From positions 1 to 64,000 of the forward strand of contig CAJODQ010000001.1 in assembly GCA_905233345.1 (NCBI GenBank): 64,000 nt of DNA, written 5' to 3'. The stretch is from an uncultured Bacteroidales bacterium. Its GTDB lineage: Bacteria; Bacteroidota; Bacteroidia; Bacteroidales; UBA932. A model generated the notes under the pieces. The model saw nothing but the letters and a program-made list of their open reading frames with translations, was not told the DNA's origin and searched no databases. Position numbers and translations under genes: made by a program. Within the stretch, counting starts at the first letter, position 1; each line of letters opens with the position of its first letter. This document shows, in pieces, positions 51,507-60,290 of this stretch.

Positions 51507-52556
51507 ATGAAAGAAGCATTATTGGGCAAGACATTGGCCGAACTCCAGGCGGTCGCTTCGCAACTCGGACTCCCCTCCTTCGCTGCGAAACAGATGGCCC
51601 AATGGCTTTACCAGAAACGCGTGTCCGACATCGACGCGATGACCAACCTGTCGAAGGCAGCGCGCACCGCCCTGACTGAACGCTACGAAGTGGGGCGCGT
51701 GCTCCCCGTGGAGTGCTTCACCTCGCGCGACGGCACCCGGAAATACCTCTTCCCCACCTCAAAGCCCGACAAATTCATCGAGACCGTGATGATCCCGCAA
51801 TACGAGGACGGCTCGGAAGGCGGGCTGGCGCGCGCCACGGTCTGCGTCTCCTCGCAGATCGGATGCAAGATGGGCTGCCGCTTCTGCATGACGGGGCGCG
51901 GCGGCTTCCACGGCCAGCTCTCGGCGGCGGAGATCCTCTCCCAGTTCCTGAGCCTGGACGAGGCGGAGCAACTGACCAACGCGGTCTTCATGGGGATGGG
52001 CGAGCCGCTTGACAACTGGGAAAACGTGTCCCGTGCGCTGGAGATCATCACCGCCGACTGGGGCTTCGGCTGGAGCCCGAAACGCGTGACCGTCTCAACC
52101 ATCGGCGTGCTGCCCGCGCTCCGCAAGTTTCTGGATGAGAGCCGCTGCCACCTGGCGGTCAGCCTGCACAATCCCTTCCCGCAGGAGCGCGAAAAGATCA
52201 TGCCCGTGCAAAAAGCCTGGCCCCTGAACGAGGTGCTCGCACTCATCCGCCAGTACGATTTTACAGGGCAGCGCCGCGTGAGCTTCGAATATACGATGTT
52301 CGCCGGCCTCAACGACACGCCCCGCTACGCCGATGCCCTGGCCCGGCTCCTGCAGGGGCTGGAGTGCCGGGTCAACCTGATCCGCTTCCACAGCATCCCG
52401 GACAGCCCGTTCCAGACCTCTTCCCCGGAAGCGATCGAGGCTTTCCTGGCGCGGCTCCACCGTGCCGGCGTCACCGCCACGCTGCGCGCCTCGCGCGGCG
52501 AGGATATCTTTGCCGCCTGCGGCCTGCTGGCGGGCAAAGGCTTAAAAAAGAATTAA
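51507..52556 (+). CDS. rlmN: Dual-specificity rRNA/tRNA A2 methyltransferase RlmN
   Basis: A 349-aa radical SAM methyltransferase; the start MKEALLGKTLAELQAVASQL at 51507 fits the family, and the longer frame was rejected. CKMGCRFCMTG holds the 4Fe-4S cysteines, GMGEPLDNW the SAM loop, and SRGEDIFAACGLLA the catalytic C-terminal cysteine region. It methylates 23S rRNA A2503 and tRNA A37. The patatin-like gene follows after 12 bp. Confidence 0.95.
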   Translation: MKEALLGKTLAELQAVASQLGLPSFAAKQMAQWLYQKRVSDIDAMTNLSKAARTALTERYEVGRVLPVECFTSRDGTRKYLFPTSKPDKFIETVMIPQYEDGSEGGLARATVCVSSQIGCKMGCRFCMTGRGGFHGQLSAAEILSQFLSLDEAEQLTNAVFMGMGEPLDNWENVSRALEIITADWGFGWSPKRVTVSTIGVLPALRKFLDESRCHLAVSLHNPFPQEREKIMPVQKAWPLNEVLALIRQYDFTGQRRVSFEYTMFAGLNDTPRYADALARLLQGLECRVNLIRFHSIPDSPFQTSSPEAIEAFLARLHRAGVTATLRASRGEDIFAACGLLAGKGLKKN

Positions 52557-52568
52557 AAGATTCGCGAT

Positions 52569-54899
52569 ATGAAACGTTTGCTGTCTGTGATTCTGCTGCT
52601 CGCGCTCTTCTCCCCGGCCCTGCTGGCCGAAGAGCCCGAAACGAACGCACCCCAGAAGACGCGCCCCAAAGTGGCCCTCGTCTTCTCGGGCGGTGGCGCG
52701 AAAGGCATGGCCCACATCGGCGCACTCAAGATCATTGAGGAGGCCGGCATCCCCGTCGACATGGTCGTAGGTACCAGTATCGGTTCGATCATCGGCGGCA
52801 TCTACGCCCTGGGCTACTCGGCCGAAGACATGGATACCCTGGTCCGCGCACAGGACTGGAGCATGCTGATCCGCGACCAGGTGGACCGCCGGGACGTCTC
52901 GTATCTCGACAAGGAAGACCGGGACCGCTACCTGTTCACCCTCCCGTTCAAGAACCGCGCGAACCTGAGCGAACAGGCCGAGGTCGGCAAAGGCCAAAGC
53001 CGGGGTCTGCTGCGCAACGTGCCCGCCGCGGTGGTGGAAGGCCAGTACCTCGACCAACTCTTCACCAAGCTGTCCGTGGGCTACCAGGACGACGTCGACT
53101 TCAACCATCTGCCCATTCCCTTCGCCTGCGTGGCGGTGGATCTCAACACCAAGGAAGAGGTCGTATGGCACCGCGGCAGCATCGTGACGGCCATTCGTTC
53201 CAGTATGTCGATCCCCGGTTTCTTCGTACCGGTCAAGGTCGGCAACCGCTTCCTGGTGGATGGCGGCATGGTCAACAACTTGCCGGTCGACGTGGCCCGG
53301 CAGATGGGCGCCGACTATGTGATCACCGTCGACCTGCATGAATTCGACAAGGCACCGGAACAGACCGAGCAGACCATCCCCGAGATGATCAACACGATGC
53401 TCAGCATGATGAACGGTGAGAAATACCAGGCCGGCCGGCGCAATTCTGACATCATCATCGCCCCGAACACCGGCAGCTTCGGCATCCTGGCCTTCGACAG
53501 CCACAGCGTAGAAGCCCTTATCGACAGCGGCCGCGTCGCCGCCGAGCGGGTGCTCCCGCAGCTCCAGTCGCTCGCTGAGCATCTGAAAGAGTACCCGGAG
53601 ACCCCGCACGTACGCCCGCACAAAGCCGTCAACCTGTTCGAGGAATCCGTGCGCATCTCCCAGTTGGAGATCAGCGGCGCCGATCCCAAGGAGATGCAAT
53701 GGCTGCTCTCCAAGACCAATATCGCCCCGGGTGAGGTGATCACCGGCGCGGACATGGACAAGGTCATGAACTTCTTCTACCACACACGAGCCTACAGCAA
53801 AGTGTACTACCGCATCGCGGGCAACGAGCGGGAAGGCTACCGGCTCCAGATCTTTTTCACGCCCCAGCGCACGCACCAGGCCGGTATCGGCTTCCGTTTC
53901 GACAGCGAGGAGATGGCTTCCATCCTCCTGGGCGTAAGCCTCAACAAACGCAAGATCTTCGGCTCGAAACTCGACCTGGAAGTGGAACTGGGCATGAACC
54001 CGAACGCCAGGCTGAACTATGGCTATACCTTCCGCAACCTGACCAAACTGAATGTGGCGGCCCAGCTGAAACATACGAGCATGGACGTCTATCAGGACAT
54101 TTCCATCTATCCTGAATTTGCCGGAAAATACAACTTCGCCCTGGACCGGACCATGCGCTTCAATGACTTCCGCTCCGAACTCTATTACCAGATCACGGGA
54201 TGGAGGAACGCCGATATCCGACTGGGCGCACGGTATGAAAACATGGACATCCGGGATATATCAGCCATTATCGTACGTACGGATCAACACTATAAAATGC
54301 AGTCCGCCAACGCTTTTACAAGCTTGAAATTCGACAGCATGGACGATGGCTATTTCCCCACCAGGGGTGTACAGTTCCGGGTTGAAGCTGGCGGTTATTA
54401 TGGTTGGACCTCTCTCTATAACGAAGCCGGTGACCGATTCGTCGAACCCTATCATTTCTACGATGCCCAGTTCGACATGAAGGTCGCCATCCCGTTGGGC
54501 AGACGGGTCACCCTGATTCCCCAGACCTGGAACCGCTTCCTGTTCCGCGACCCGTTCAGCTACTACATGAATTACGTCGGGGGTACGATGTATGGCCGGT
54601 ATACCCCGATGCAGATACCTTTCATCGGCGTCAATCACACGTATGCCTGTAACAACAAGGTCAACATCGCCCGGGCCGACCTGCGCGTCAACCTGTTCAA
54701 GCAACACTACGCCACGCTGTACGCCAACTATATGCTGGATTGGGACTGGTACAGCGACGACGCTGTCTTCCAACATCATTATGGCTTCGGCGCCGGCTAC
54801 TCCATCAACACCATCATCGGTCCGGTCCAGGTCATCGTCCATTGGTCGAACCTGTCCCGGCGGGTAGGTTTCCATTTTGTGCTGGGATTTGATTTCTAA
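52569..54899 (+). CDS. PlpD-like patatin phospholipase with POTRA-barrel transporter, copy 1
   Basis: A 776-aa exported protein (MKRLLSVILLLALFSPALLA). The patatin domain has oxyanion loop FSGGGAKGMAHIG, nucleophile GTSIGS and the dyad Asp in DGGMVNNLP. A POTRA-like linker (VRISQLEISGADPKEMQWLL) leads to a 16-strand BamA/FhaC-type barrel with a C-terminal Phe (VGFHFVLGFDF). This is a single-chain type Vd autotransporter layout. The lipase probably acts outside the cell or in the outer membrane. It is in tandem with a close paralogue 12 bp downstream. Confidence 0.92.
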   Translation: MKRLLSVILLLALFSPALLAEEPETNAPQKTRPKVALVFSGGGAKGMAHIGALKIIEEAGIPVDMVVGTSIGSIIGGIYALGYSAEDMDTLVRAQDWSMLIRDQVDRRDVSYLDKEDRDRYLFTLPFKNRANLSEQAEVGKGQSRGLLRNVPAAVVEGQYLDQLFTKLSVGYQDDVDFNHLPIPFACVAVDLNTKEEVVWHRGSIVTAIRSSMSIPGFFVPVKVGNRFLVDGGMVNNLPVDVARQMGADYVITVDLHEFDKAPEQTEQTIPEMINTMLSMMNGEKYQAGRRNSDIIIAPNTGSFGILAFDSHSVEALIDSGRVAAERVLPQLQSLAEHLKEYPETPHVRPHKAVNLFEESVRISQLEISGADPKEMQWLLSKTNIAPGEVITGADMDKVMNFFYHTRAYSKVYYRIAGNEREGYRLQIFFTPQRTHQAGIGFRFDSEEMASILLGVSLNKRKIFGSKLDLEVELGMNPNARLNYGYTFRNLTKLNVAAQLKHTSMDVYQDISIYPEFAGKYNFALDRTMRFNDFRSELYYQITGWRNADIRLGARYENMDIRDISAIIVRTDQHYKMQSANAFTSLKFDSMDDGYFPTRGVQFRVEAGGYYGWTSLYNEAGDRFVEPYHFYDAQFDMKVAIPLGRRVTLIPQTWNRFLFRDPFSYYMNYVGGTMYGRYTPMQIPFIGVNHTYACNNKVNIARADLRVNLFKQHYATLYANYMLDWDWYSDDAVFQHHYGFGAGYSINTIIGPVQVIVHWSNLSRRVGFHFVLGFDF

Positions 54900-54911
54900 A
54901 CTTTCCTGCCC

Positions 54912-57173
54912 ATGAAACGCTTCTTCACCCTGCTGCTGGCATTCCTGCTGAGCCTCACCGCCCTGGCCCAACGGCCCAAGGTGGGCGTGGTCCTGTGCGG
55001 CGGCGGTGCCAAGGGCGCGTCGCATGTGGGTGTGCTGAAAGTGCTTGAAGAGAACAACATTCCCATCGATTACATCGTCGGCACCAGCATGGGTGGCATC
55101 GTCGCCGGCCTCTACGCCATCGGCTATTCGGCGTCCGAGCTGGACTCCCTCATCCTGGTGCAGGACTGGGACTTCCTGCTCAGCGACCGCATCCCCCGCA
55201 GCAGCCGGATGTTCGAGCGCAAGCAGAACCAGGACAAATTCGTGCTGCAGATCCCGTTCGGTTCGGGTGACTACAGCCGCCTCGGCCCGCGGGAGCCGCG
55301 CAAGCCCGACGATCCGGTCGCACTGCTCAACAATATCCCGCTGGCGGTCGTCAACGGACAGAACATCTACAATCTGTTCACCCAACTCTCTGTGGGTTAC
55401 CAGGATTCCCTCGACTTCTCACGCATGCCGATTCCTTTTGCCTGCGTGGCGGTCGATGTGAAGAACAAAGAGGAAGTCGTCTTCAAGAGCGGAAATTTCG
55501 TCGATGCAATCCGTGCCACGATGGCCATCCCCGGCTACTTCGCGCCGGTGCGGCTCGGCGACCGGGTGTTCGTGGACGGCGGTCTGCTCAACAACTATCC
55601 GGCCGACGTATGCAAGGAAATGGGCGCTGACATCATCATCGGCGTCGTCCTGAAAGACGATTACTCCACAACCAAAGACATCGACAACATCGGCTCGCTG
55701 GTCTCCGAGATCCTCAACATGTATGTCTACGCCAAACTCGACGACAACGTGAATATGACCGACCTGGCCATCTATCCGGAAGTCAAGGAATTTGGCATGC
55801 TCGACTATACGCCTGAGAGCCTGCGCAAGCTCATCGACAACGGTGAGGCCGCCGCCCGCGAGCACCAAAGAGCCATCGACTCCATCAAAGCGCTGCTCGA
55901 CCAGTCTGAGCAGAACTTCATCGGGCCGATGAAGCAGCCGGAGAAATACCGGGCAGCCGTCCGCCTCGACCGCGATTCCATCACCCTGGGTCATGTGTCT
56001 TTCAATGGCATTTCCGCCAAGGACCTCCAGTTACTGATGCGCAAGAGCTGCCTCAAGCCGGGCGCCCGTATCAGCGGCAACGACCTGAAAACCGAAATCG
56101 CCCGCTTCTACAATACGTCCGCTTTTGAATCCGTGACCTATCTGCTCCGCGGGCAGAATGACCCTTATGACCTGGAACTCAACTTTGTGCCGGGCCGCAA
56201 ATCGATGATCGGCGTGGGCATCCGCTTCGACAGCGAAGAGATCGCCGCCATCCTGGCTTCCATCGGTATCAACGAAAACACGCTCTACGGCTCAAAATTC
56301 AACCTGAACGCCAAGATCGCCTACAACCTGCAGGCGGAGGCCCAGTATTCCTACGTATTCCGTTCGCTGGCCCAGTTCAAGGCGGGCTACCAGTTCCGTA
56401 CTTCCGACATGAAGATGAAGAGCCAGGACGACCTGGTCAACTTCGGCTTCGACCAGCACCGCTTCACCACGGCCTTCTCCACGCGGGCGCGCAACATCTC
56501 CATCGACCTGGGCGCCCACATGGACCTCTTTGGGTACAAGGGGCTGATCGCTTCCACCGACTTCCCGGGCTACGACATCGATTTCTCCCGCAAGTATTTC
56601 CCGTTGGTCTTCGCCCGCTTCCAGGCCGACAGTCGCAACAACCAGAACTTCCCGACGCGCGGCACACAATTGGACGCCGGCGTAGACTACTGCTTCAACA
56701 GCCTGACCAAAGGTGACTATGGGAATTTCTTGGCGGCCAGCCTGCATTTTTCGGGCGTCATCCCCATGGGTTCGCATTTCGCCCTGATCACGACCATTGA
56801 CAACCGGACCCTGATCGGCAAACAGATTCCGATGGCTTACGCCAACGTCATGGGTGGCTATATGTACGGCCGTTACATGAACCAGCAGTTCCCTTTCATC
56901 GGCTTCGGCCGGCCGCGTGTCTACCAGAACGTGCTGACCGACGTGACGCTCGACTTCCGCTACCAGTTCCTCAACCACAACTATGTGTTCCTGTCGGGAG
57001 CCTATGCCCGGGATTTCCGCAACCTCGACAATATCTTCGAGAACGCACCGATCATCGGCGCCCGCATCGGCTACGCCTACGATTCTTTCCTCGGTCCCCT
57101 CGCCTTCAATCTCTTCTGGTCGAACCACACCAAGAAGGTCGGGGCCTTCATCAGCATCGGCCATGCCTTCTGA
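54912..57173 (+). CDS. PlpD-like patatin phospholipase with POTRA-barrel transporter, copy 2
   Basis: A 753-aa paralogue of the preceding gene with signal MKRFFTLLLAFLLSLTALA, patatin loop LCGGGAKGASHVG, nucleophile GTSMGG, and DGGLLNNYP. POTRA-like VTLGHVSFNGISAKDLQLLM-type region and barrel follow, ending SIGHAF. Catalytic residues are intact. Differences between the copies concentrate in the patatin and strand-loop regions, suggesting different substrates. recX starts within its last 11 bp. Confidence 0.92.
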   Translation: MKRFFTLLLAFLLSLTALAQRPKVGVVLCGGGAKGASHVGVLKVLEENNIPIDYIVGTSMGGIVAGLYAIGYSASELDSLILVQDWDFLLSDRIPRSSRMFERKQNQDKFVLQIPFGSGDYSRLGPREPRKPDDPVALLNNIPLAVVNGQNIYNLFTQLSVGYQDSLDFSRMPIPFACVAVDVKNKEEVVFKSGNFVDAIRATMAIPGYFAPVRLGDRVFVDGGLLNNYPADVCKEMGADIIIGVVLKDDYSTTKDIDNIGSLVSEILNMYVYAKLDDNVNMTDLAIYPEVKEFGMLDYTPESLRKLIDNGEAAAREHQRAIDSIKALLDQSEQNFIGPMKQPEKYRAAVRLDRDSITLGHVSFNGISAKDLQLLMRKSCLKPGARISGNDLKTEIARFYNTSAFESVTYLLRGQNDPYDLELNFVPGRKSMIGVGIRFDSEEIAAILASIGINENTLYGSKFNLNAKIAYNLQAEAQYSYVFRSLAQFKAGYQFRTSDMKMKSQDDLVNFGFDQHRFTTAFSTRARNISIDLGAHMDLFGYKGLIASTDFPGYDIDFSRKYFPLVFARFQADSRNNQNFPTRGTQLDAGVDYCFNSLTKGDYGNFLAASLHFSGVIPMGSHFALITTIDNRTLIGKQIPMAYANVMGGYMYGRYMNQQFPFIGFGRPRVYQNVLTDVTLDFRYQFLNHNYVFLSGAYARDFRNLDNIFENAPIIGARIGYAYDSFLGPLAFNLFWSNHTKKVGAFISIGHAF

Positions 57174-57633
57174 CAACGACGAGAAGACCCGGATGCTGGG
57201 CCGGATGATGCGCCTGTGCGCCGGACGCGAGTGCTGCAGCAGCGACATCCGCCGCAAGCTCGCCGCCCTGCCCACCGCCGATGCACAGGAGATCCTTGAT
57301 ACGCTCCGCCGCGAAGGCTATCTCGACGATGCGCGCTATGCCCGCGCCTTCGCGCGCGACAAAAGTGCCCTCCAGGGTTGGGGAAGTCTCAAAATTCAAT
57401 TAGCTTTGCAAAAGAAACAGATCGATGCCGCTGCTATCGCCGACGCGCTGGAAGCCATCGACCTGCCCGCCGCCGACGCCCGGAAGGAGCAGCTGCTCCA
57501 TGCCAAGTGGAAGGCCCTCGCCCGCGAGGAGGATCCCCGCCGCAAGCAGGCCAAGTTTTTCCGCTATGCGCTCGGACGCGGCTACGGTTACGAAGAAACA
57601 AAACGGATTTATGATCACCTCAGAAGAGATTAA
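57163..57633 (+). CDS. recX: Regulatory protein RecX
   Basis: A 156-aa RecX family protein of three-helix repeats: MLGRMMRLCAGRECCSSDIR, ILDTLRREGYLDDARYARAF and WGSLKIQLALQKKQIDAAAI, then a C-terminal YEETKRIYDHL. It binds and modulates RecA filaments. The start at 57163 overlaps the patatin gene by 11 bp; its 3' end overlaps prfB by 23 bp. Separation from recA by about 6 kb is normal in Bacteroidota. Confidence 0.9.
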   Translation: MPSDNDEKTRMLGRMMRLCAGRECCSSDIRRKLAALPTADAQEILDTLRREGYLDDARYARAFARDKSALQGWGSLKIQLALQKKQIDAAAIADALEAIDLPAADARKEQLLHAKWKALAREEDPRRKQAKFFRYALGRGYGYEETKRIYDHLRRD

Positions 57634-58688
57634 AACGATTAAACAGCGGATAGAGACGTTGGGGAGGTTTCTTTGACATCCCTGCGAAACGATCTGACCT
57701 AGCTGCAAAACAAGCCAAGACCACGGCACCTGACTTTTGGGACGACCCGAAGGCCGCCGAGGCTTTCATGAAGGAAGTCTCGGCTGTCAAATATTGGGTC
57801 GACGGCTACGACGCCCTCGAAGAAGGACTCTCCGACCTGGAGACGCTCTTCGATTTCGGCGAAGACGCGGCCGACGACATCGACGCGGCCTATGCCACGT
57901 TGGTCGGAAAACTCGAAGCGCTGGAGATGCGCAACATGCTGGGCGAAGAGGGCGACAACCTCGGCGCCGTGCTGACCATCAACTCCGGCGCCGGCGGCAC
58001 CGAGGCCAACGACTGGTCGAGCATGCTCATGCGCATGTACACCCGCTGGGGCGAGCGCAACGGCTACAAGATGACCGTCACCGAGTTGCTGGAAGGCGAT
58101 GAGGCCGGCATCAAGTCGTGCACCATCCAGTTCGAGGGCGACTACGCCTACGGCTACCTCAAGGCTGAGAACGGCGTGCACCGCCTGGTCCGCATCTCGC
58201 CCTACAATGCGCAAGGCAAACGGCAGACCACTTTCTCTTCGGTCTTCGTGTACCCACTGGTCGACGATACGATCCAGATCGAAATCAACCCGGCCGACCT
58301 GGAGTGGGACACCTTCCGCTCCTCCGGTGCCGGCGGCCAGAACGTCAACAAGGTGGAGACGGGCGTGCGCGTGCGGCACATCCCCACGGGCATCACGGTC
58401 GAGAACACCGAGACCCGCTCCCAGCTCGACAACCGGCAGAACGCCCTCCGCATCCTCAAGTCGCACCTCTACGACCTGGAACTGAAGAAGCGCCAGGAGA
58501 AGCAGGCCGAGCTCGAAGGCCAGAAGAAACGCATCGAGTGGGGCTCGCAGATCCGTTCCTACGTGCTGCATCCCTACAAGATGGTCAAAGACCTGCGCAC
58601 CGGCTACGAGACCTCCGACACCCAGGGCGTCCTCGACGGCGACCTCAATCCCTTTATGAAAGAATTCCTCATGCGGAACGATCTATGA
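57611..58688 (+). CDS. prfB: Peptide chain release factor 2, with programmed +1 frameshift
   Basis: RF2 of 358 aa, produced from two frames: codons 57611-57673, then a +1 shift skipping T57674, and 57675-58688. The zero-frame ends CTT TGA. Resuming at GAC gives DIPAKRSDLAAKQ, and the true RF2 body follows (FWDDPKAAEAFMKEV). The GGQ motif is in FRSSGAGGQNVNKVE. The stop-codon-recognition motif reads SPY rather than the SPF of E. coli. It recognises UGA and UAA. The start overlaps recX by 23 bp; its stop overlaps the next gene by 4 bp. A shorter ATG at 57768 inside would miss domain 1 and is rejected. Confidence 0.95.
57662..57677 (+). promoter_or_regulatory. prfB programmed +1 frameshift site
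   Basis: GGGAGG, TTT, CTT, TGA C: an internal Shine-Dalgarno-like GGAGG exactly 3 nt before the slippery CTT, then in-frame UGA followed by C. This is the E. coli prfB geometry, giving autoregulation by RF2 level. Confidence 0.95.
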
Positions 58689-59563
58689 AAGAATACTGCT
58701 ATACGGTAGCCGGACACTGTTTCTCCGTGCATCCCGCCGCGGGCATCACGCTGGACGGGCCGCTGGCGCACTATGCGCCTTTCGCCACCGATCCCGCCAC
58801 GGCGCCGGAGCGGGTATTCCGCCTGCAGGTAGTGCCGAAGGAGCAACTGTCGGAGCCGGCGGGCCTGGTCCTGGAAATCGACCAGGACGACGACGGTTCG
58901 CAGATCCGGCTCTGCCGGACACCGGACGGCCGGTCCTGGTTCGTCTTCAGCCTGTTTGGCGCGCTGTCGGGCACCATGCTCGCTGCCGCGGACTTCTCGG
59001 AGGCGACCCTGGCGTTGCATACACAGGATGAATTCGCGCTCAACAATGCGCTCATGGTGATGTATGCCATGCGCACCGCGCGCCTGGGGACGGCGCTCTT
59101 CCATGCGGCCGTCATCGGCCACGGTGGGCGCGGTTATCTGTTCCTCGGCAAGAGCGGCACGGGCAAAAGCACGCACGCACGCCTGTGGCTCCGCTATATT
59201 CCGGATTCGGAACTGGTCAACGACGACAACCCTGTGGTCCGTGTGTTCCCCGACGGGACGGCCCGCGTGTACGGTTCGCCCTGGAGCGGCAAGACGCCCT
59301 GCTACCGGAACATGGAGCTGCCGGCCGGTGGTTTTGTCCAGTTGGCTCAGGCCCCGTACAATGCCATCCGCCGCCTGAAAGGCCTGGCGGCCTATGCGGC
59401 GCTGGTGCCGAGTATTTCTGGCAAACGCTGGGACCGCACCATCGCCGACGGTCTCCACGAGACGGAGAACGCCCTGGCCATGCACGTGCCCGTTTGGCAT
59501 TTGGACTGCTTACCCGATGAAGCTGCGGCACAGTTGTGCGCCAGCCAGATCACACAGGCATGA
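58685..59563 (+). CDS. HPr-kinase-like protein of a peptide-type cassette
   Basis: A 292-aa protein of the HPr kinase-like P-loop family. The C-terminal half has Walker A GKSGTGKSTHARL (residues 155-162), VNDDNPVVRV (Asp180-Asp181) and the GSPWSGKTPCYRN element (197-203) that distinguishes HPrK homologues. The N-terminal half is unique to the subgroup. Similar kinases phosphorylate lasso-peptide precursors or exist in EPS-linked HPr-rel-A systems. ATGA overlaps couple it to prfB upstream and the S26-type peptidase downstream. No PTS HPr is nearby, so its substrate is likely a peptide or small metabolite. Confidence 0.82.
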   Translation: MKEYCYTVAGHCFSVHPAAGITLDGPLAHYAPFATDPATAPERVFRLQVVPKEQLSEPAGLVLEIDQDDDGSQIRLCRTPDGRSWFVFSLFGALSGTMLAAADFSEATLALHTQDEFALNNALMVMYAMRTARLGTALFHAAVIGHGGRGYLFLGKSGTGKSTHARLWLRYIPDSELVNDDNPVVRVFPDGTARVYGSPWSGKTPCYRNMELPAGGFVQLAQAPYNAIRRLKGLAAYAALVPSISGKRWDRTIADGLHETENALAMHVPVWHLDCLPDEAAAQLCASQITQA

Positions 59564-60024
59564 AAAACGCGGCCGTCAACGATGAGCAGATCCTGCGCGA
59601 CGCTGTTTCCCTGGTCAACGATGGAATGGCAGTGACGCTGCGGGTGAAAGGCAGCAGCATGCTGCCGTTCATCCTGGGCGGACACGACAGCGTGGTGCTG
59701 ACCCGGCCGGGCGACGTGGCCGTGGGCGACGTGGTGCTGGCGCATATCGACGGACAACGCTATGTCCTGCACCGGGTGATGGAGGTGTCGCCGGAGCGCG
59801 TCGTGCTCATGGGCGACGGGAACCTCCGCGGGCAGGAAGTCTGCCGGCCGGAAGACATCCTGGCCCGGGCCGACGAAGTGATGGACGAAAAAGGTCGCCA
59901 CCGGCGCCTTGATACGCCGCGCCAGCGGCGGCGCGCCCGCATCTGGCGCTCCCTGCTGCCGGTCCGGCGCTGGATCCTGGCGGTATACAAACGAACGATC
60001 ATACGTAATATCAAAATACAATGA
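59560..60024 (+). CDS. S24/S26-type signal-peptidase-like protein
   Basis: A 154-aa serine peptidase-like protein. LRVKGSSMLPFI places Ser33 in the signal-peptidase nucleophile motif; a Lys general base is absent, and instead VLHRV gives His71 and LMGDGN gives Asp86, as in SipW/archaeal-type enzymes. The C-terminus is strongly basic followed by WILAVYKRTIIRNIKI, which may anchor it to the membrane. It lacks an N-terminal TM. It is coupled by 4-bp overlaps to the kinase-like and PqqD-like genes, so it likely cleaves the substrate of this cassette. Confidence 0.82.
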   Translation: MKNAAVNDEQILRDAVSLVNDGMAVTLRVKGSSMLPFILGGHDSVVLTRPGDVAVGDVVLAHIDGQRYVLHRVMEVSPERVVLMGDGNLRGQEVCRPEDILARADEVMDEKGRHRRLDTPRQRRRARIWRSLLPVRRWILAVYKRTIIRNIKIQ

Positions 60025-60290
60025 AACGCAAAGAAGGATTTGTACTGCGCACGGTGTGCGGTGAAAAGGTGATTGTGGGCGAAGGCCTGGGTGCCATCGA
60101 TTTCGGCAAGCTGGTGAGCCTCAACGAGACGGCGGCATGGATTTGGGAAAAGGCCGGCGAACTGGGCGATTTCGATGCGGATACCCTCGCGAACGCGCTC
60201 TGCGATGTGTACGACGTGGATCCCGCCACGGCGCATGCCGACGTGGAAAAGCTGCTCAAACAGTGGACTGAACTGGGTATCGTAGAATGA
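60021..60290 (+). CDS. PqqD family (RRE-like) protein
   Basis: An 89-aa winged-helix PqqD-like protein: VLRTVCGEKVIVGEGLGAI, LVSLNETAAWIWEKAGELG and DADTLANALCDVYDVDPATA match the family, whose members bind leader peptides of RiPP precursors and present them to enzymes. It sits between the peptidase and the ABC exporter with ATGA overlaps on both sides. Its presence is the main sign that the cassette handles a ribosomal peptide. Confidence 0.88.
   Translation: MKRKEGFVLRTVCGEKVIVGEGLGAIDFGKLVSLNETAAWIWEKAGELGDFDADTLANALCDVYDVDPATAHADVEKLLKQWTELGIVE

Noticed and set aside
57768..58688. A shorter RF2 start at 57768
   Set aside because: The upstream frameshift site and continuous RF2 similarity from 57611 show the full gene; the internal ATG would delete the N-terminal domain.
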